The notes beneath the pieces are model-generated. The model worked only from the letters and a program-made list of their open reading frames with translations, made no database searches and was not told where the DNA came from. From contig JBGPLH010000247.1 in the NCBI GenBank assembly GCA_041486365.1, forward strand, positions 1 to 5,279: a stretch of DNA of 5,279 nucleotides, given 5' to 3'. Each line of letters opens with the position of its first letter. Position 1 is the stretch's first letter. Source of the DNA: JBGPLH01 sp041486365 [NCBI: Thermodesulfobacteriota bacterium] (lineage in GTDB: Bacteria; JAUYMQ01). The position numbers and the translations under genes are program-made. Shown here piece after piece: positions 1-5,279 of the stretch.

Positions 1-1324
1 CCAGCGTTCGCGCGATGGTGCCGGCCGGCGTGCCGGTGGCGAGGAGGATCGCGCCTCCGACGATTGCCGCGGCGCAGGCGGCGAGGAAGGGGCGGCTGAG
101 CGCCGACCGGGCGCGCTCCACGGCGGTGACGCCCATGCCGCTGAGGACGGCGAGCGCCAGTCCCGTGAGCAGCGCGAAGCGGTTAGGGTTCCTGAACCAG
201 GCCCCGCTGGGCAGCGCGTGGTAGAGGTCGTAGAGCGGCGTGCGCACGCCCAGGCTGAGCGCCGCCGCGAGGATGGCTCCCGCGAGGATCGCTCCCGCGA
301 TGAACGGCCGGCCGCCGAAGAGGGCGGCGGCCGCGAGCAGCGGCGGGAGGATCCCGAAGTAGAAGGCCGGCGTCTCTCGCGCGCGCAGCGACCAGAGCCG
401 CGCGAGGGCGTCGGCGGTGCCGCGCCCCTCGCCCGCGTCCCCAGCACTCGCCGGGACCGCCGGGGACGCCACGCCGGGCGCCGCGGCGGGTGGGACGCCC
501 AGCGCCGGCAGGATCGGATTGTCCGCCCAGCGCAGCGAGAGCGCTCCCGGCGCCCGCGCCGTGCGCTCGGCCAGGGCCAGCGACGGGAGGATCTGGGGCG
601 CCGCGAGCGCCGCCGCCGTGGCCGCGCCCAGCGCGAGCCAGAGCATCGCCCCGACCGTGGCCCGCGCGCCGAGGATCCGTCCCGTCCGGAAGAGGCGCGC
701 CGCCGCGAAGAGGGCCAGCGCGTAGGCGCCGTACACGAAGACCTGCAGGCCGCCCGCCAGGAGCGACATCGCTCCGCCCAGGGCGAGGAGGGCCGCCCCG
801 CGCGCCCCACGGCCCTGACAGGCGCGCTCGATCCCGAGGCCCATGAGCGGGATCCATGCGGCGCTCGCCACGAAGCACAGGGGCCCGTAGAACCACACGG
901 CGTTCTGCGTGAAGGCGAAGGTGATCGCGGCCGCGCCCGAAGCGGCGCGCGACCACCGCCAGGCCCGCGCGAGCAGGAACATGAAGGCCGCCGCCAGGAA
1001 CGTGTGCAGCGCCGCCGTCATTCCCAGGGCCACGCCGGTCGGGAGCAGCAGGAAGAGGAAGTTCCCGGGATAGAGGATGCCCGTGTACAGCGTGGCCAGG
1101 AAGGGGATCCCGCAGTAGGTCCAGGGGTTCCAGAGCGGAATCCGACCCTGCGCCAGCTCCCCGAAGCCGTAGTGGTACATGGGGAACATGAGCGTGTAGA
1201 AGTCGATCTGGAAGAGCCCCTCGCGCTCGACGCCGGGTGCGATCACGCGGGACTGCCAGAACAGGAGGGCGGCCGCCGCCAGGCCGAGGAGGACGAGCGC
1301 GTCGCCCCGGGCACGCGGGCTCAT
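1..1324 (-). CDS. YfhO-like polytopic membrane protein, probable GT-C-type glycosyltransferase (C-terminus cut by window edge)
   Basis: The frame is open from the ATG at 1324 to the left edge, giving 441 residues without a stop, so the C-terminus is missing. It is strongly hydrophobic: a first helix at about 9-25, then helices near 101-118, 131-165, 173-210, 220-250, 318-356 and beyond 383. YfhO-family signatures are visible: an Asp in the first outer loop (D41, in FQIDFY), PLWNPW at 63-68, a GIPF...YPGN stretch at about 72-88, APQILPS at 242-248 and WFRNPNRF at 376-383. Family knowledge: Bacillus YfhO is a GT-C enzyme that moves a sugar from a polyprenyl-phosphate donor to lipoteichoic acid outside the membrane. 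That role here, and D41 as catalytic base, are inferences. The start has only a weak GGGG ribosome site 7 bases upstream. It follows the DUF2304 gene by 37 bases. An Ala/Pro/Gly-rich loop at about 278-302 is unusual. Family assignment is fairly sure; donor and acceptor are unknown. Confidence 0.85.
   Translation of the reverse strand, partial: MSPRARGDALVLLGLAAAALLFWQSRVIAPGVEREGLFQIDFYTLMFPMYHYGFGELAQGRIPLWNPWTYCGIPFLATLYTGILYPGNFLFLLLPTGVALGMTAALHTFLAAAFMFLLARAWRWSRAASGAAAITFAFTQNAVWFYGPLCFVASAAWIPLMGLGIERACQGRGARGAALLALGGAMSLLAGGLQVFVYGAYALALFAAARLFRTGRILGARATVGAMLWLALGAATAAALAAPQILPSLALAERTARAPGALSLRWADNPILPALGVPPAAAPGVASPAVPASAGDAGEGRGTADALARLWSLRARETPAFYFGILPPLLAAAALFGGRPFIAGAILAGAILAAALSLGVRTPLYDLYHALPSGAWFRNPNRFALLTGLALAVLSGMGVTAVERARSALSRPFLAACAAAIVGGAILLATGTPAGTIARTL
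266..295 (-). repeat. Two-copy 15-base tandem repeat inside the YfhO-like gene
   Basis: Bases 266-280 and 281-295 match at 14 of 15 positions, and the first five bases of the unit recur at 296-300. The unit is a multiple of three and encodes GAILA twice (residues 344-353) within a transmembrane helix. It is probably a small in-frame duplication that the hydrophobic helix tolerates. No regulatory role is implied. Confidence 0.6.
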
Positions 1325-1365
1325 CGCAGCGCCCCGGCGCGGGGGCCGATCGGGCGGGGTGTCAC
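1321..1365 (-). other. Possible 14-codon bridging ORF between DUF2304 and YfhO-like genes
   Basis: A GTG at 1365-1363 overlaps the DUF2304 stop as GTGA. Its frame runs 14 sense codons (MTPRPIGPRAGALR) to a TGA at 1323-1321, which overlaps the ATG of the YfhO-like gene as ATGA. It therefore spans the whole gap between the two genes. It could let ribosomes finishing DUF2304 restart twice and reach the membrane-protein start, which has only a weak ribosome site. A chance frame in GC-rich DNA is equally possible, and the peptide resembles nothing known to me. Confidence 0.2.
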
Positions 1366-1730
1366 GGCCGGCCGATCTCCCCGGCCGGGCGCGTCTCCTC
1401 GACGCGCAGCTTCAGGAGGGCCAGCTCCTGCGCCAGCTCCTTCACCTGGTTGTTCAGCTCGCTGATCCGGATGGAGTAGAAGAGGCTCACGACGACGAGG
1501 AACACGAGGCCGGCAAAGAAGAGGATGTTCACCGGCAGCACGCCCCCGAGCAGCCGCGTGATCGCGAGGAGCGGCGCGTCCCAGGCGGAGATCACCAGGA
1601 GCGCGCCGGCGATCAGGAGCCAGAGGAACGAGTACTCCTCCCGCAGGCGACGCGAGCGCACGGCGTTCAGCACGAAGATCGCCAGTGACGCGGCGATCCC
1701 GATGGAGACGAACCGGAGCCTAGGATCCAT
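1362..1730 (-). CDS. DUF2304 family small membrane protein
   Basis: This 122-residue protein matches the DUF2304 family in length, layout and the REEYSFLWLL motif (30-39) after the first helix. Three membrane segments are visible at about 7-24, 34-50 and 66-86, with the basic SRRLR linker at 26-30. A clean heptad helix follows: hydrophobic a/d positions I89, L92, V96, L99, L103, L106 and V110, so the tail is probably a cytosolic coiled coil. The family has no settled function that I know of, but is often encoded beside DPM-type glycosyltransferases, as here. The ATG at 1730 is well supported: AGGAGGT lies 8 bases upstream, inside the preceding gene, which it overlaps by 11 bases. Likely roles are anchor or scaffold for the upstream soluble glycosyltransferase, or part of lipid-linked sugar translocation. 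Both are inferences. The family call is confident. Confidence 0.88.
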   Translation of the reverse strand: MDPRLRFVSIGIAASLAIFVLNAVRSRRLREEYSFLWLLIAGALLVISAWDAPLLAITRLLGGVLPVNILFFAGLVFLVVVSLFYSIRISELNNQVKELAQELALLKLRVEETRPAGEIGRP

Positions 1731-2493
1731 GGCGTTCCACCTCCTCCGGCCGGGGGCGCCGCCGGAGCAGCGTCACGAAGATCGACAGACACATCTTGAA
1801 CACGTAGTACACGGGCGTGATGCCGCTGTGGATCGATCGACCACTCGGATCCTCGCGGAAGAGGGCGGGCACCTCGACCATGCGCAGGCCCGCCCGATGG
1901 GCGGTCACCAGGAGATCCGCGTCGGGAAAGGTCTGTGGGTACCAGTTGGTGCAGAACAGGCGCACCGCCCGATCGTTCATCGCGCGGTACCCGGAGGTCG
2001 TGTCGGTGATGCGCTGCCCGGTGAGCAACGTGGCCACGGCGGAGAACAGGACCATGCCGAGCCGCCGGTCCAAGGGCGCGGGGTAGCGCACCCCGTCCCG
2101 GTGCGGACGGAAGCGCGTGCCGATCACGAAGTCGGCCTCGCCCCGATCGATGGGCCCGAAGAGATCGGCGATCGATGCGGGGTCGTGCTGGCCGTCGCCG
2201 TCCACCGTGACCACGCGCCGGTAGCCCCGCGCGCGGGCGTACTTGAAGCCCGTCTGGCGCGCGGCGCCGTCGCCGAGGTTGATCGGGTGGGTGACCACGT
2301 GGGCGCCCGCCCCCAGGGCGGCGGCGCGGGTCCCGTCCCGTGAGCAGTCGTCCACCACGAGGACGTCGAGCCCGGGCGCGTGCCGGCGCACCTCGGCGAC
2401 GACGTCGCCCACGCTCTCCGCCTCGTTCCAGGCGGGGATCACGACGAGCCCTGATTCCTCCGGACGCCCGGCCATCCCGCCCCCTCGGCTCAT
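1720..2493 (-). CDS. Family-2 glycosyltransferase, dolichyl/polyprenyl-phosphate sugar synthase (DPM1-like) type
   Basis: The 257-residue protein has a single GT-A domain of the DPM/DPG-synthase-like group. Visible landmarks are VVIPAWNEAESV (17-28), VLVVDDCSRDGT (44-55), the metal-binding DGDGQHDP (98-105, D98 and D100), FVIGTRF (122-128), and TDTTSGYRAMN (163-173), the family's D-x-x-SG-[FY]-R signature. The family moves a sugar from a nucleotide donor to polyprenyl phosphate at the cytoplasmic membrane face. The sugar here cannot be read. There is no pair of C-terminal transmembrane helices as in GtrB/CsbB; only a modest hydrophobic helix at about 224-243, so membrane attachment probably needs a partner, plausibly DUF2304 next door. 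The ATG at 2493 overlaps the previous stop as ATGA. A second in-frame ATG at 2475 has a better placed GAGGGG and would shorten the protein by six residues. Family is confident; exact start and substrate are not. Confidence 0.92.
   Translation of the reverse strand: MSRGGGMAGRPEESGLVVIPAWNEAESVGDVVAEVRRHAPGLDVLVVDDCSRDGTRAAALGAGAHVVTHPINLGDGAARQTGFKYARARGYRRVVTVDGDGQHDPASIADLFGPIDRGEADFVIGTRFRPHRDGVRYPAPLDRRLGMVLFSAVATLLTGQRITDTTSGYRAMNDRAVRLFCTNWYPQTFPDADLLVTAHRAGLRMVEVPALFREDPSGRSIHSGITPVYYVFKMCLSIFVTLLRRRPRPEEVERHGS
1739..1745 (-). promoter_or_regulatory. Strong ribosome binding site for the DUF2304 gene
   Basis: The minus strand reads AGGAGGT, the full anti-Shine-Dalgarno complement, 8 bases before the ATG at 1730. 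It lies within the last codons of the upstream glycosyltransferase gene. It is the best ribosome site in the window, so DUF2304 can probably be translated independently of its upstream partner, and it fixes the start codon. Confidence 0.8.
2480..2486 (-). promoter_or_regulatory. Candidate ribosome site favouring the internal ATG at 2475
   Basis: The minus strand reads GAGGGGG, with its GAGG core 7 bases before the ATG at 2475. The alternative ATG at 2493 has GAAGGA directly against it with no spacer, a poor position, but it is coupled to the preceding stop by ATGA. The site therefore leaves two credible starts for the DPM1-like gene, differing by six residues outside the catalytic fold. Confidence 0.35.
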
Positions 2494-3518
2494 TCCTTCA
2501 GCGCCAGCTCGCGTGCTCCGATCCCGAACTCCCGGAACCAGCGATCGATCTCGGCGCGCGGAACGCGCACGCGCACCTCGCGCCGCGCACGCAGCGCCCG
2601 CGGGAGGCCCCGGAGCCCGTCGATCTGCGCGCGCAACAGGGTCCGGATCAGTTTCCCGCGGGACGTTTCCCGGGCGAAACGCCCTGCGGCGCCCGTCCCG
2701 GAGAGCGCGCCCCAGGCCTGCAGCGCGTAGCGCGCCAGCGTGAAGAACGGGCTCGCGAGGAGCCGCTGCGCGGGGAAGTTCTTCGCGGCGACCCACAGCC
2801 GGTTGCGCTCCACGAAGTAGGCCTTCATCTCCGAGTAATGACCGCTCGAAGCCGAGTAGTGGTGACGCACAGTCGCCTTCGGCGCGAAGGCGCAGGTCCA
2901 TCCCGCGAGCCGCGCGCGGAGCCCGAGATCGGTGTCTTCACAGTAGGCGAAGAACGACTCGTCGTGCAGACCCACCTCGTCCAGCATCGCGCGCCGGTAG
3001 AGGGCCGCGCAGCCGGACGGAAGGAGCGCCTCCGGAAGCGCGTCGTATTGCCCGCGATCCTCCTCCAGCCGTCCGCGGGCCCGGCTCGATCCGTCCGGGT
3101 AGATCAGGAGACCCGTGCCGTCCAGGATCCGCGGGTCCTCGAAACGCACGATCTTGCAGGCCACCATGCCGGCGCGCGGATCGCGTCCGGCCGCCTCCAT
3201 GAGGGCCGCGAGCCAGCCCGGATCCGGCACCGCGTCGTTGTTCAGCGTGGCGATGAACGCGCCGCGCGCCGCGCGGATCCCCTGGTTCACCGCGCGGGCG
3301 TAGCCCTCGTTGCGCGCGTTGCGGATCAGGCGCACCCTTCCGCCCCACTCTTCGGCGACCAGGTCCGCGGATCCGTCCGTGGATCCATTGTCCACGACGA
3401 TCGCCTCGAAGGGCTCCCAGGTCTGCGCGAAGAGCGCCCGGAGGCACGCCGCGAGGAGATCGCGGCGGTTCCAGCTGGGGATGATCACCGAAACGAGTGG
3501 CGCGCCCGCGGAGGTCAT
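2490..3518 (-). CDS. Family-2 glycosyltransferase, rhamnosyltransferase-like (GT_2_like_c) group
   Basis: From the ATG at 3518 the protein has 342 residues. The GT-A fold begins at once with VSVIIPSWNRR (9-19), then VVDNGSTDGS (41-50), a YARAVNQG helix (73-80), TLNNDA (91-96, the DXD-equivalent metal site around D95) and FFAYCEDTDLG (189-199, catalytic-base ED at 194-195), followed by RHHYS and an ERNRL segment. This layout is typical of enzymes transferring rhamnose or similar sugars onto a growing O-antigen or exopolysaccharide chain in the cytoplasm. Sugar and linkage cannot be read. An alternative ATG at 3551 adds eleven residues with atypical codons (CCT CCT TCC). I prefer 3518 because seven residues before VSVIIP is usual, but neither start has a clear ribosome site. 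Its stop overlaps the next gene as ATGA. It shares motifs and architecture with the glycosyltransferase at 4425-5279. Confidence 0.92.
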   Translation of the reverse strand: MTSAGAPLVSVIIPSWNRRDLLAACLRALFAQTWEPFEAIVVDNGSTDGSADLVAEEWGGRVRLIRNARNEGYARAVNQGIRAARGAFIATLNNDAVPDPGWLAALMEAAGRDPRAGMVACKIVRFEDPRILDGTGLLIYPDGSSRARGRLEEDRGQYDALPEALLPSGCAALYRRAMLDEVGLHDESFFAYCEDTDLGLRARLAGWTCAFAPKATVRHHYSASSGHYSEMKAYFVERNRLWVAAKNFPAQRLLASPFFTLARYALQAWGALSGTGAAGRFARETSRGKLIRTLLRAQIDGLRGLPRALRARREVRVRVPRAEIDRWFREFGIGARELALKE

Positions 3519-3598
3519 GACCGCGCGGGCCCGCAGGGGGGAAGGAGGCATCCCGGGAGCGACGGCGCCGTCGGATGCCCTGCGTCGGGAATGCCCAT
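3515..3598 (-). other. Possible 27-codon leader ORF upstream of the second glycosyltransferase
   Basis: An ATG at 3598 in the gap after the methyltransferase opens a 27-codon frame ending in a TGA at 3517-3515. That stop overlaps the ATG at 3518 as ATGA. A GAGGG lies about 10 bases before this small start. If translated, it could carry ribosomes to the otherwise weak 3518 start. The peptide is Pro/Gly-rich and matches nothing I recognise. The same frame stays open well upstream inside the methyltransferase gene, as expected of a GC-rich shadow, so this is tentative. Confidence 0.12.
3560..3573. repeat. 14-base perfect palindrome in the only sizeable intergenic gap
   Basis: CGACGGCGCCGTCG is self-complementary and lies in the gap between the methyltransferase stop (3628) and the next glycosyltransferase. 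It has no loop and no following T-run, so it does not look like an intrinsic terminator. It could be a protein-binding dyad, but a palindrome this long is not surprising by chance in DNA this rich in G and C. The rest of the gap shows no recognisable -35/-10 pair. Confidence 0.3.
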
Positions 3599-3627
3599 GG
3601 GGAGTCGGCCCTCGCGCGGGTGCGGCC

Positions 3628-4425
3628 TCAGGAGGCGGCCGGTTTCCGGACCACGCACAGGACGCCGGCGCAGGAAAGCCAGGGGGAGATCCCGTCCAGG
3701 CACCGCTTGAGGATGCGACCCGCGGCGTTCAGCTCCCACATGCGCCCGCGCCTGCCGAGGAGCGGATTATAGTCGACCCACAACCCCTTTGCCTTCGGCT
3801 CCCGGTAATCATCGGCGAAGGCCCCCTCCCACTCGAATCCGGCGCGCTCAAGGATCCGGCGCATCTCGCGCGCCGTGAACCGGTACTCGGCGAACTCCCA
3901 GCGCAGGCCGCCCAGGGACGTGACCCGGCGCAGGAGCGCCATCGCCGGATGGTAGAGGAAACGCCGCAGCGGATTGTTGCAGGGGACAGCGACGAAGAGG
4001 AGGCCGCCGGGTCGGAGCACGCGGCGCGCCTCCGCCAGCGCCCGCGCGGGGCCCTCCTCGAAGTGCTCGACGACGCCCGAGGACAGGACGGCGGCGCAGC
4101 AGCCGGAGGCGACGGGCTTCTCCGCCACGTCGCCCGTGACGAGCGGGAGCCCGGGATCGTGGGCGTGGGCGCGCGCGAGGCCCTCGTGGCTCCGGTCCAT
4201 GCCGACCACGTGGAATCCCTTCCCGCGGAGGTAGAGGAGCCAGCGCCCGGCGCCGCAGCCCGCGTCGAGGATCCGGCCGTCCTTCGGCAGCCGGGCGAGG
4301 AGGAGATCGCGCGTCGTTTCGTGCTCGCACAGGGCGAGGTGCTCCTCGAAGGTCTCGTCGCGCCAGTACTCGCCCTTGTGGTAGTCGGCGCCGGGCTTCT
4401 CGATCAGGAAGAACTTGTGCGGCAT
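3628..4425 (-). CDS. Class I SAM-dependent methyltransferase (Methyltransf_11/23 type)
   Basis: The 265-residue protein has a Rossmann SAM-binding core: motif I ILDAGCGAGRW (52-62), acidic strand-2 end VVGMDRS with D77, TGDV with D99, the SSGVVEHFEEG motif (115-125) and RVLRPGGLLFVAVP (135-148). An N-terminal KGEYWRDETFEEH segment (17-29) precedes it, and a C-terminal part of about 75 residues (YRFTAREMRRIL, then a DYREPKAKG region) probably shapes the substrate pocket. Such enzymes in glycan loci commonly O-methylate a sugar or the chain end, but these motifs do not show the acceptor, and a lipid or small-molecule target is possible. The ATG at 4425 shares one base with the preceding stop (TGATG), so translation is probably coupled to the upstream glycosyltransferase; no strong ribosome site is seen. 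The class is confident, the substrate unknown. Confidence 0.92.
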   Translation of the reverse strand: MPHKFFLIEKPGADYHKGEYWRDETFEEHLALCEHETTRDLLLARLPKDGRILDAGCGAGRWLLYLRGKGFHVVGMDRSHEGLARAHAHDPGLPLVTGDVAEKPVASGCCAAVLSSGVVEHFEEGPARALAEARRVLRPGGLLFVAVPCNNPLRRFLYHPAMALLRRVTSLGGLRWEFAEYRFTAREMRRILERAGFEWEGAFADDYREPKAKGLWVDYNPLLGRRGRMWELNAAGRILKRCLDGISPWLSCAGVLCVVRKPAAS

Positions 4426-5279
4426 CAGCGCAGCCCGATCCGTTCGAGGCGCGGCCCCTCGCCGCGCCAGCCGTCCCGCATCCCGAGCAGGATGAGCCCC
4501 GCCGTGCGGAGCACCAGCCGCGGCCCCTCCCCACGCAGCGCGCGCCGCACCATGGATCCCGCGAGATAAATCGCCGACGTGGAGAGCAGGTACGCCATCT
4601 GCCGGGGGCGCGCGTGCTTGCGGGCGTACAGCACCGCGTTGCGTCCGTAGAAGTAGTAGCGGTAGTCGGCGACCGGTGAGGCGCCGTAGTGGATTGCCCC
4701 GCGGTGGTAGACGACGGAGGAGGGGAGATAGGAGACGCGCCATCCCGCCTCCCAGGCGCGCGTGCACCAGTCGACGTCCTCGTGGTAGGCGAAGAAGCGC
4801 TCGTCGAAGAAGCCGATCTCCTCCAGCGCGCGGCGGCGGAAGAGGATGCTGCAGCCGGGGACGAAGTCCCCGTCCCGGGGCCGCGAGAAGGCCTCCAGAT
4901 CGCCCGCGTGCAGGCCCTCGAGGCGGATCAGCGCGGGCCGCCAGATCAGCGTGCCGAGCACGCCGTAAATCCGATCGCGGGCCTCGTACTGCATGACGCG
5001 GGAGCCGGCGGCGGCCACCTCGCGGTCGTTCTCGAGAAGGCGGACCAGCTCCTCGATGGTGTCCGGCGTCACGATGGCGTCGTTGTTGAGCACGAAGACG
5101 TAGTCGGCGCCCGAGGCCAGGGCGTGGCGCATCCCGACGTTGTTCCCGCCGGCGTAGCCGAGGTTCTCGGCGTTCTCGAGGATCCGGATGTCGGGGAAGC
5201 GCTCCCGCGCGGCGCGGGCCACCGGCTCGCGGGATGCGTTGTCGACGAGGAGGATCTCCAGCCCCGGGGTCTTCACCGC
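4425..5279 (-). CDS. Family-2 glycosyltransferase, rhamnosyltransferase-like, N-terminus cut by window edge
   Basis: The frame is open through the right edge and ends at a TGA at 4427-4425. The GTG at 5276 is not a likely start: the first visible residues, LEILLVDNASR, are already the second strand of the GT-A fold, so about 25-40 residues including the opening VSVVIP-like strand lie outside. Counting from that GTG codon, motifs are NLGYAGGNNVG (38-48), VLNNDA (62-67, metal-binding D66), FVPGCSILFRRRALEE (138-153) and FFAYHEDVDW (161-170, catalytic-base ED at 166-167), then a Tyr-rich DYRYYFYGRNAVLYARK stretch (204-220). A hydrophobic C-terminal segment (about 227-266) suggests membrane association. 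The protein probably adds a deoxyhexose or similar sugar to a lipid-linked glycan in the cytoplasm. Donor and acceptor cannot be read. Translation is coupled to the methyltransferase downstream. Confidence 0.92.
   Translation of the reverse strand, partial: AVKTPGLEILLVDNASREPVARAARERFPDIRILENAENLGYAGGNNVGMRHALASGADYVFVLNNDAIVTPDTIEELVRLLENDREVAAAGSRVMQYEARDRIYGVLGTLIWRPALIRLEGLHAGDLEAFSRPRDGDFVPGCSILFRRRALEEIGFFDERFFAYHEDVDWCTRAWEAGWRVSYLPSSVVYHRGAIHYGASPVADYRYYFYGRNAVLYARKHARPRQMAYLLSTSAIYLAGSMVRRALRGEGPRLVLRTAGLILLGMRDGWRGEGPRLERIGLR

Noticed and set aside
183-956. Minus-strand frame of 257 residues overlapping the YfhO-like gene in another frame
   Set aside because: It is Arg/Gly/Pro-rich with no domain; the frame starting at 1324 gives continuous membrane-protein sequence with family motifs over the same bases.
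218-1465. Plus-strand open frame of 415 residues opposite the YfhO-like and DUF2304 genes
   Set aside because: The product is a charged Arg/Glu/Gly-rich string with no recognisable domain. The minus strand carries a well-formed membrane protein through the same bases.
2494-2901. N-terminal extension of the DPM1-like glycosyltransferase frame up to 2901
   Set aside because: It lies inside the preceding glycosyltransferase gene, lacks family motifs, and the GT-A fold begins just after the ATG at 2493/2475.
2340-3710. Plus-strand open frame of 456 residues opposite two glycosyltransferase genes
   Set aside because: Its translation is Arg/Pro/Ala/Glu-rich, without motifs or hydrophobic pattern, and it lies antisense to two genes with clear family motifs. 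Long antisense frames are expected at this GC content.
3310-4569. Plus-strand open frame of 419 residues opposite the methyltransferase
   Set aside because: It has low-complexity composition and no motifs, and is fully explained as a shadow of the methyltransferase and the ends of its neighbours.
4425-4767. N-terminal extension of the methyltransferase frame up to 4767
   Set aside because: The extension lies within the glycosyltransferase gene and reads as Arg/Ala-rich shadow sequence. The ATG at 4425, coupled to the previous stop, gives a normal-length methyltransferase.
1-5279. CRISPR arrays, tRNA or rRNA genes, insertion sequences, attachment sites, riboswitches and intrinsic terminators
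   Set aside because: No spaced direct repeats, cloverleaf-like or rRNA-like sequence, transposase motifs, or hairpin followed by a T-run was seen on either strand; nearly all bases are accounted for by six coding regions.

Overview
The window is a tightly packed stretch of minus-strand genes from a high-GC bacterium (roughly 70 % G+C by eye, G/C-ending codons almost throughout). No rRNA, tRNA, mobile element or other phylogenetic marker is present, so the host cannot be named. Composition and gene content would suit a Gemmatimonadota-, Eisenbacteria- or Myxococcota-like soil or sediment lineage, but that is a weak inference.

All six genes read right to left and belong to cell-surface glycan assembly. 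In transcription order they are: (1) a family-2 glycosyltransferase cut by the right edge (4425-5279); (2) a class I SAM-dependent methyltransferase (3628-4425); (3) a second family-2 glycosyltransferase of the same type (2490-3518, possibly from 3551); (4) a short soluble glycosyltransferase of the dolichyl/polyprenyl-phosphate sugar synthase type (1720-2493); (5) a small three-helix membrane protein of the DUF2304 family (1362-1730); (6) a large YfhO-like polytopic membrane protein cut by the left edge (1-1324). Junctions are a TGATG overlap (1/2), a gap of 109 or 76 bases depending on start (2/3), an ATGA overlap (3/4), an 11-base overlap with a strong ribosome site (4/5) and a 37-base gap (5/6). 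No promoter or terminator is evident, so the window looks like the inside of one operon.

The genes fall into two sets. Genes 1-3 look like sugar-chain building and methyl decoration on the cytoplasmic side. Genes 4-6 look like a lipid-linked sugar branch: gene 4 would charge a polyprenyl phosphate with one sugar, gene 6 (GT-C-like) would use that donor outside the membrane, and gene 5 sits between them as an anchor, scaffold or flippase candidate. The layout recalls known three-component systems (such as CsbB/YfhO for lipoteichoic acid in Bacillus), with DUF2304 where a GtrA-type protein would be expected. This arrangement is the most interesting feature of the window. Long plus-strand open frames are high-GC shadows of these genes.
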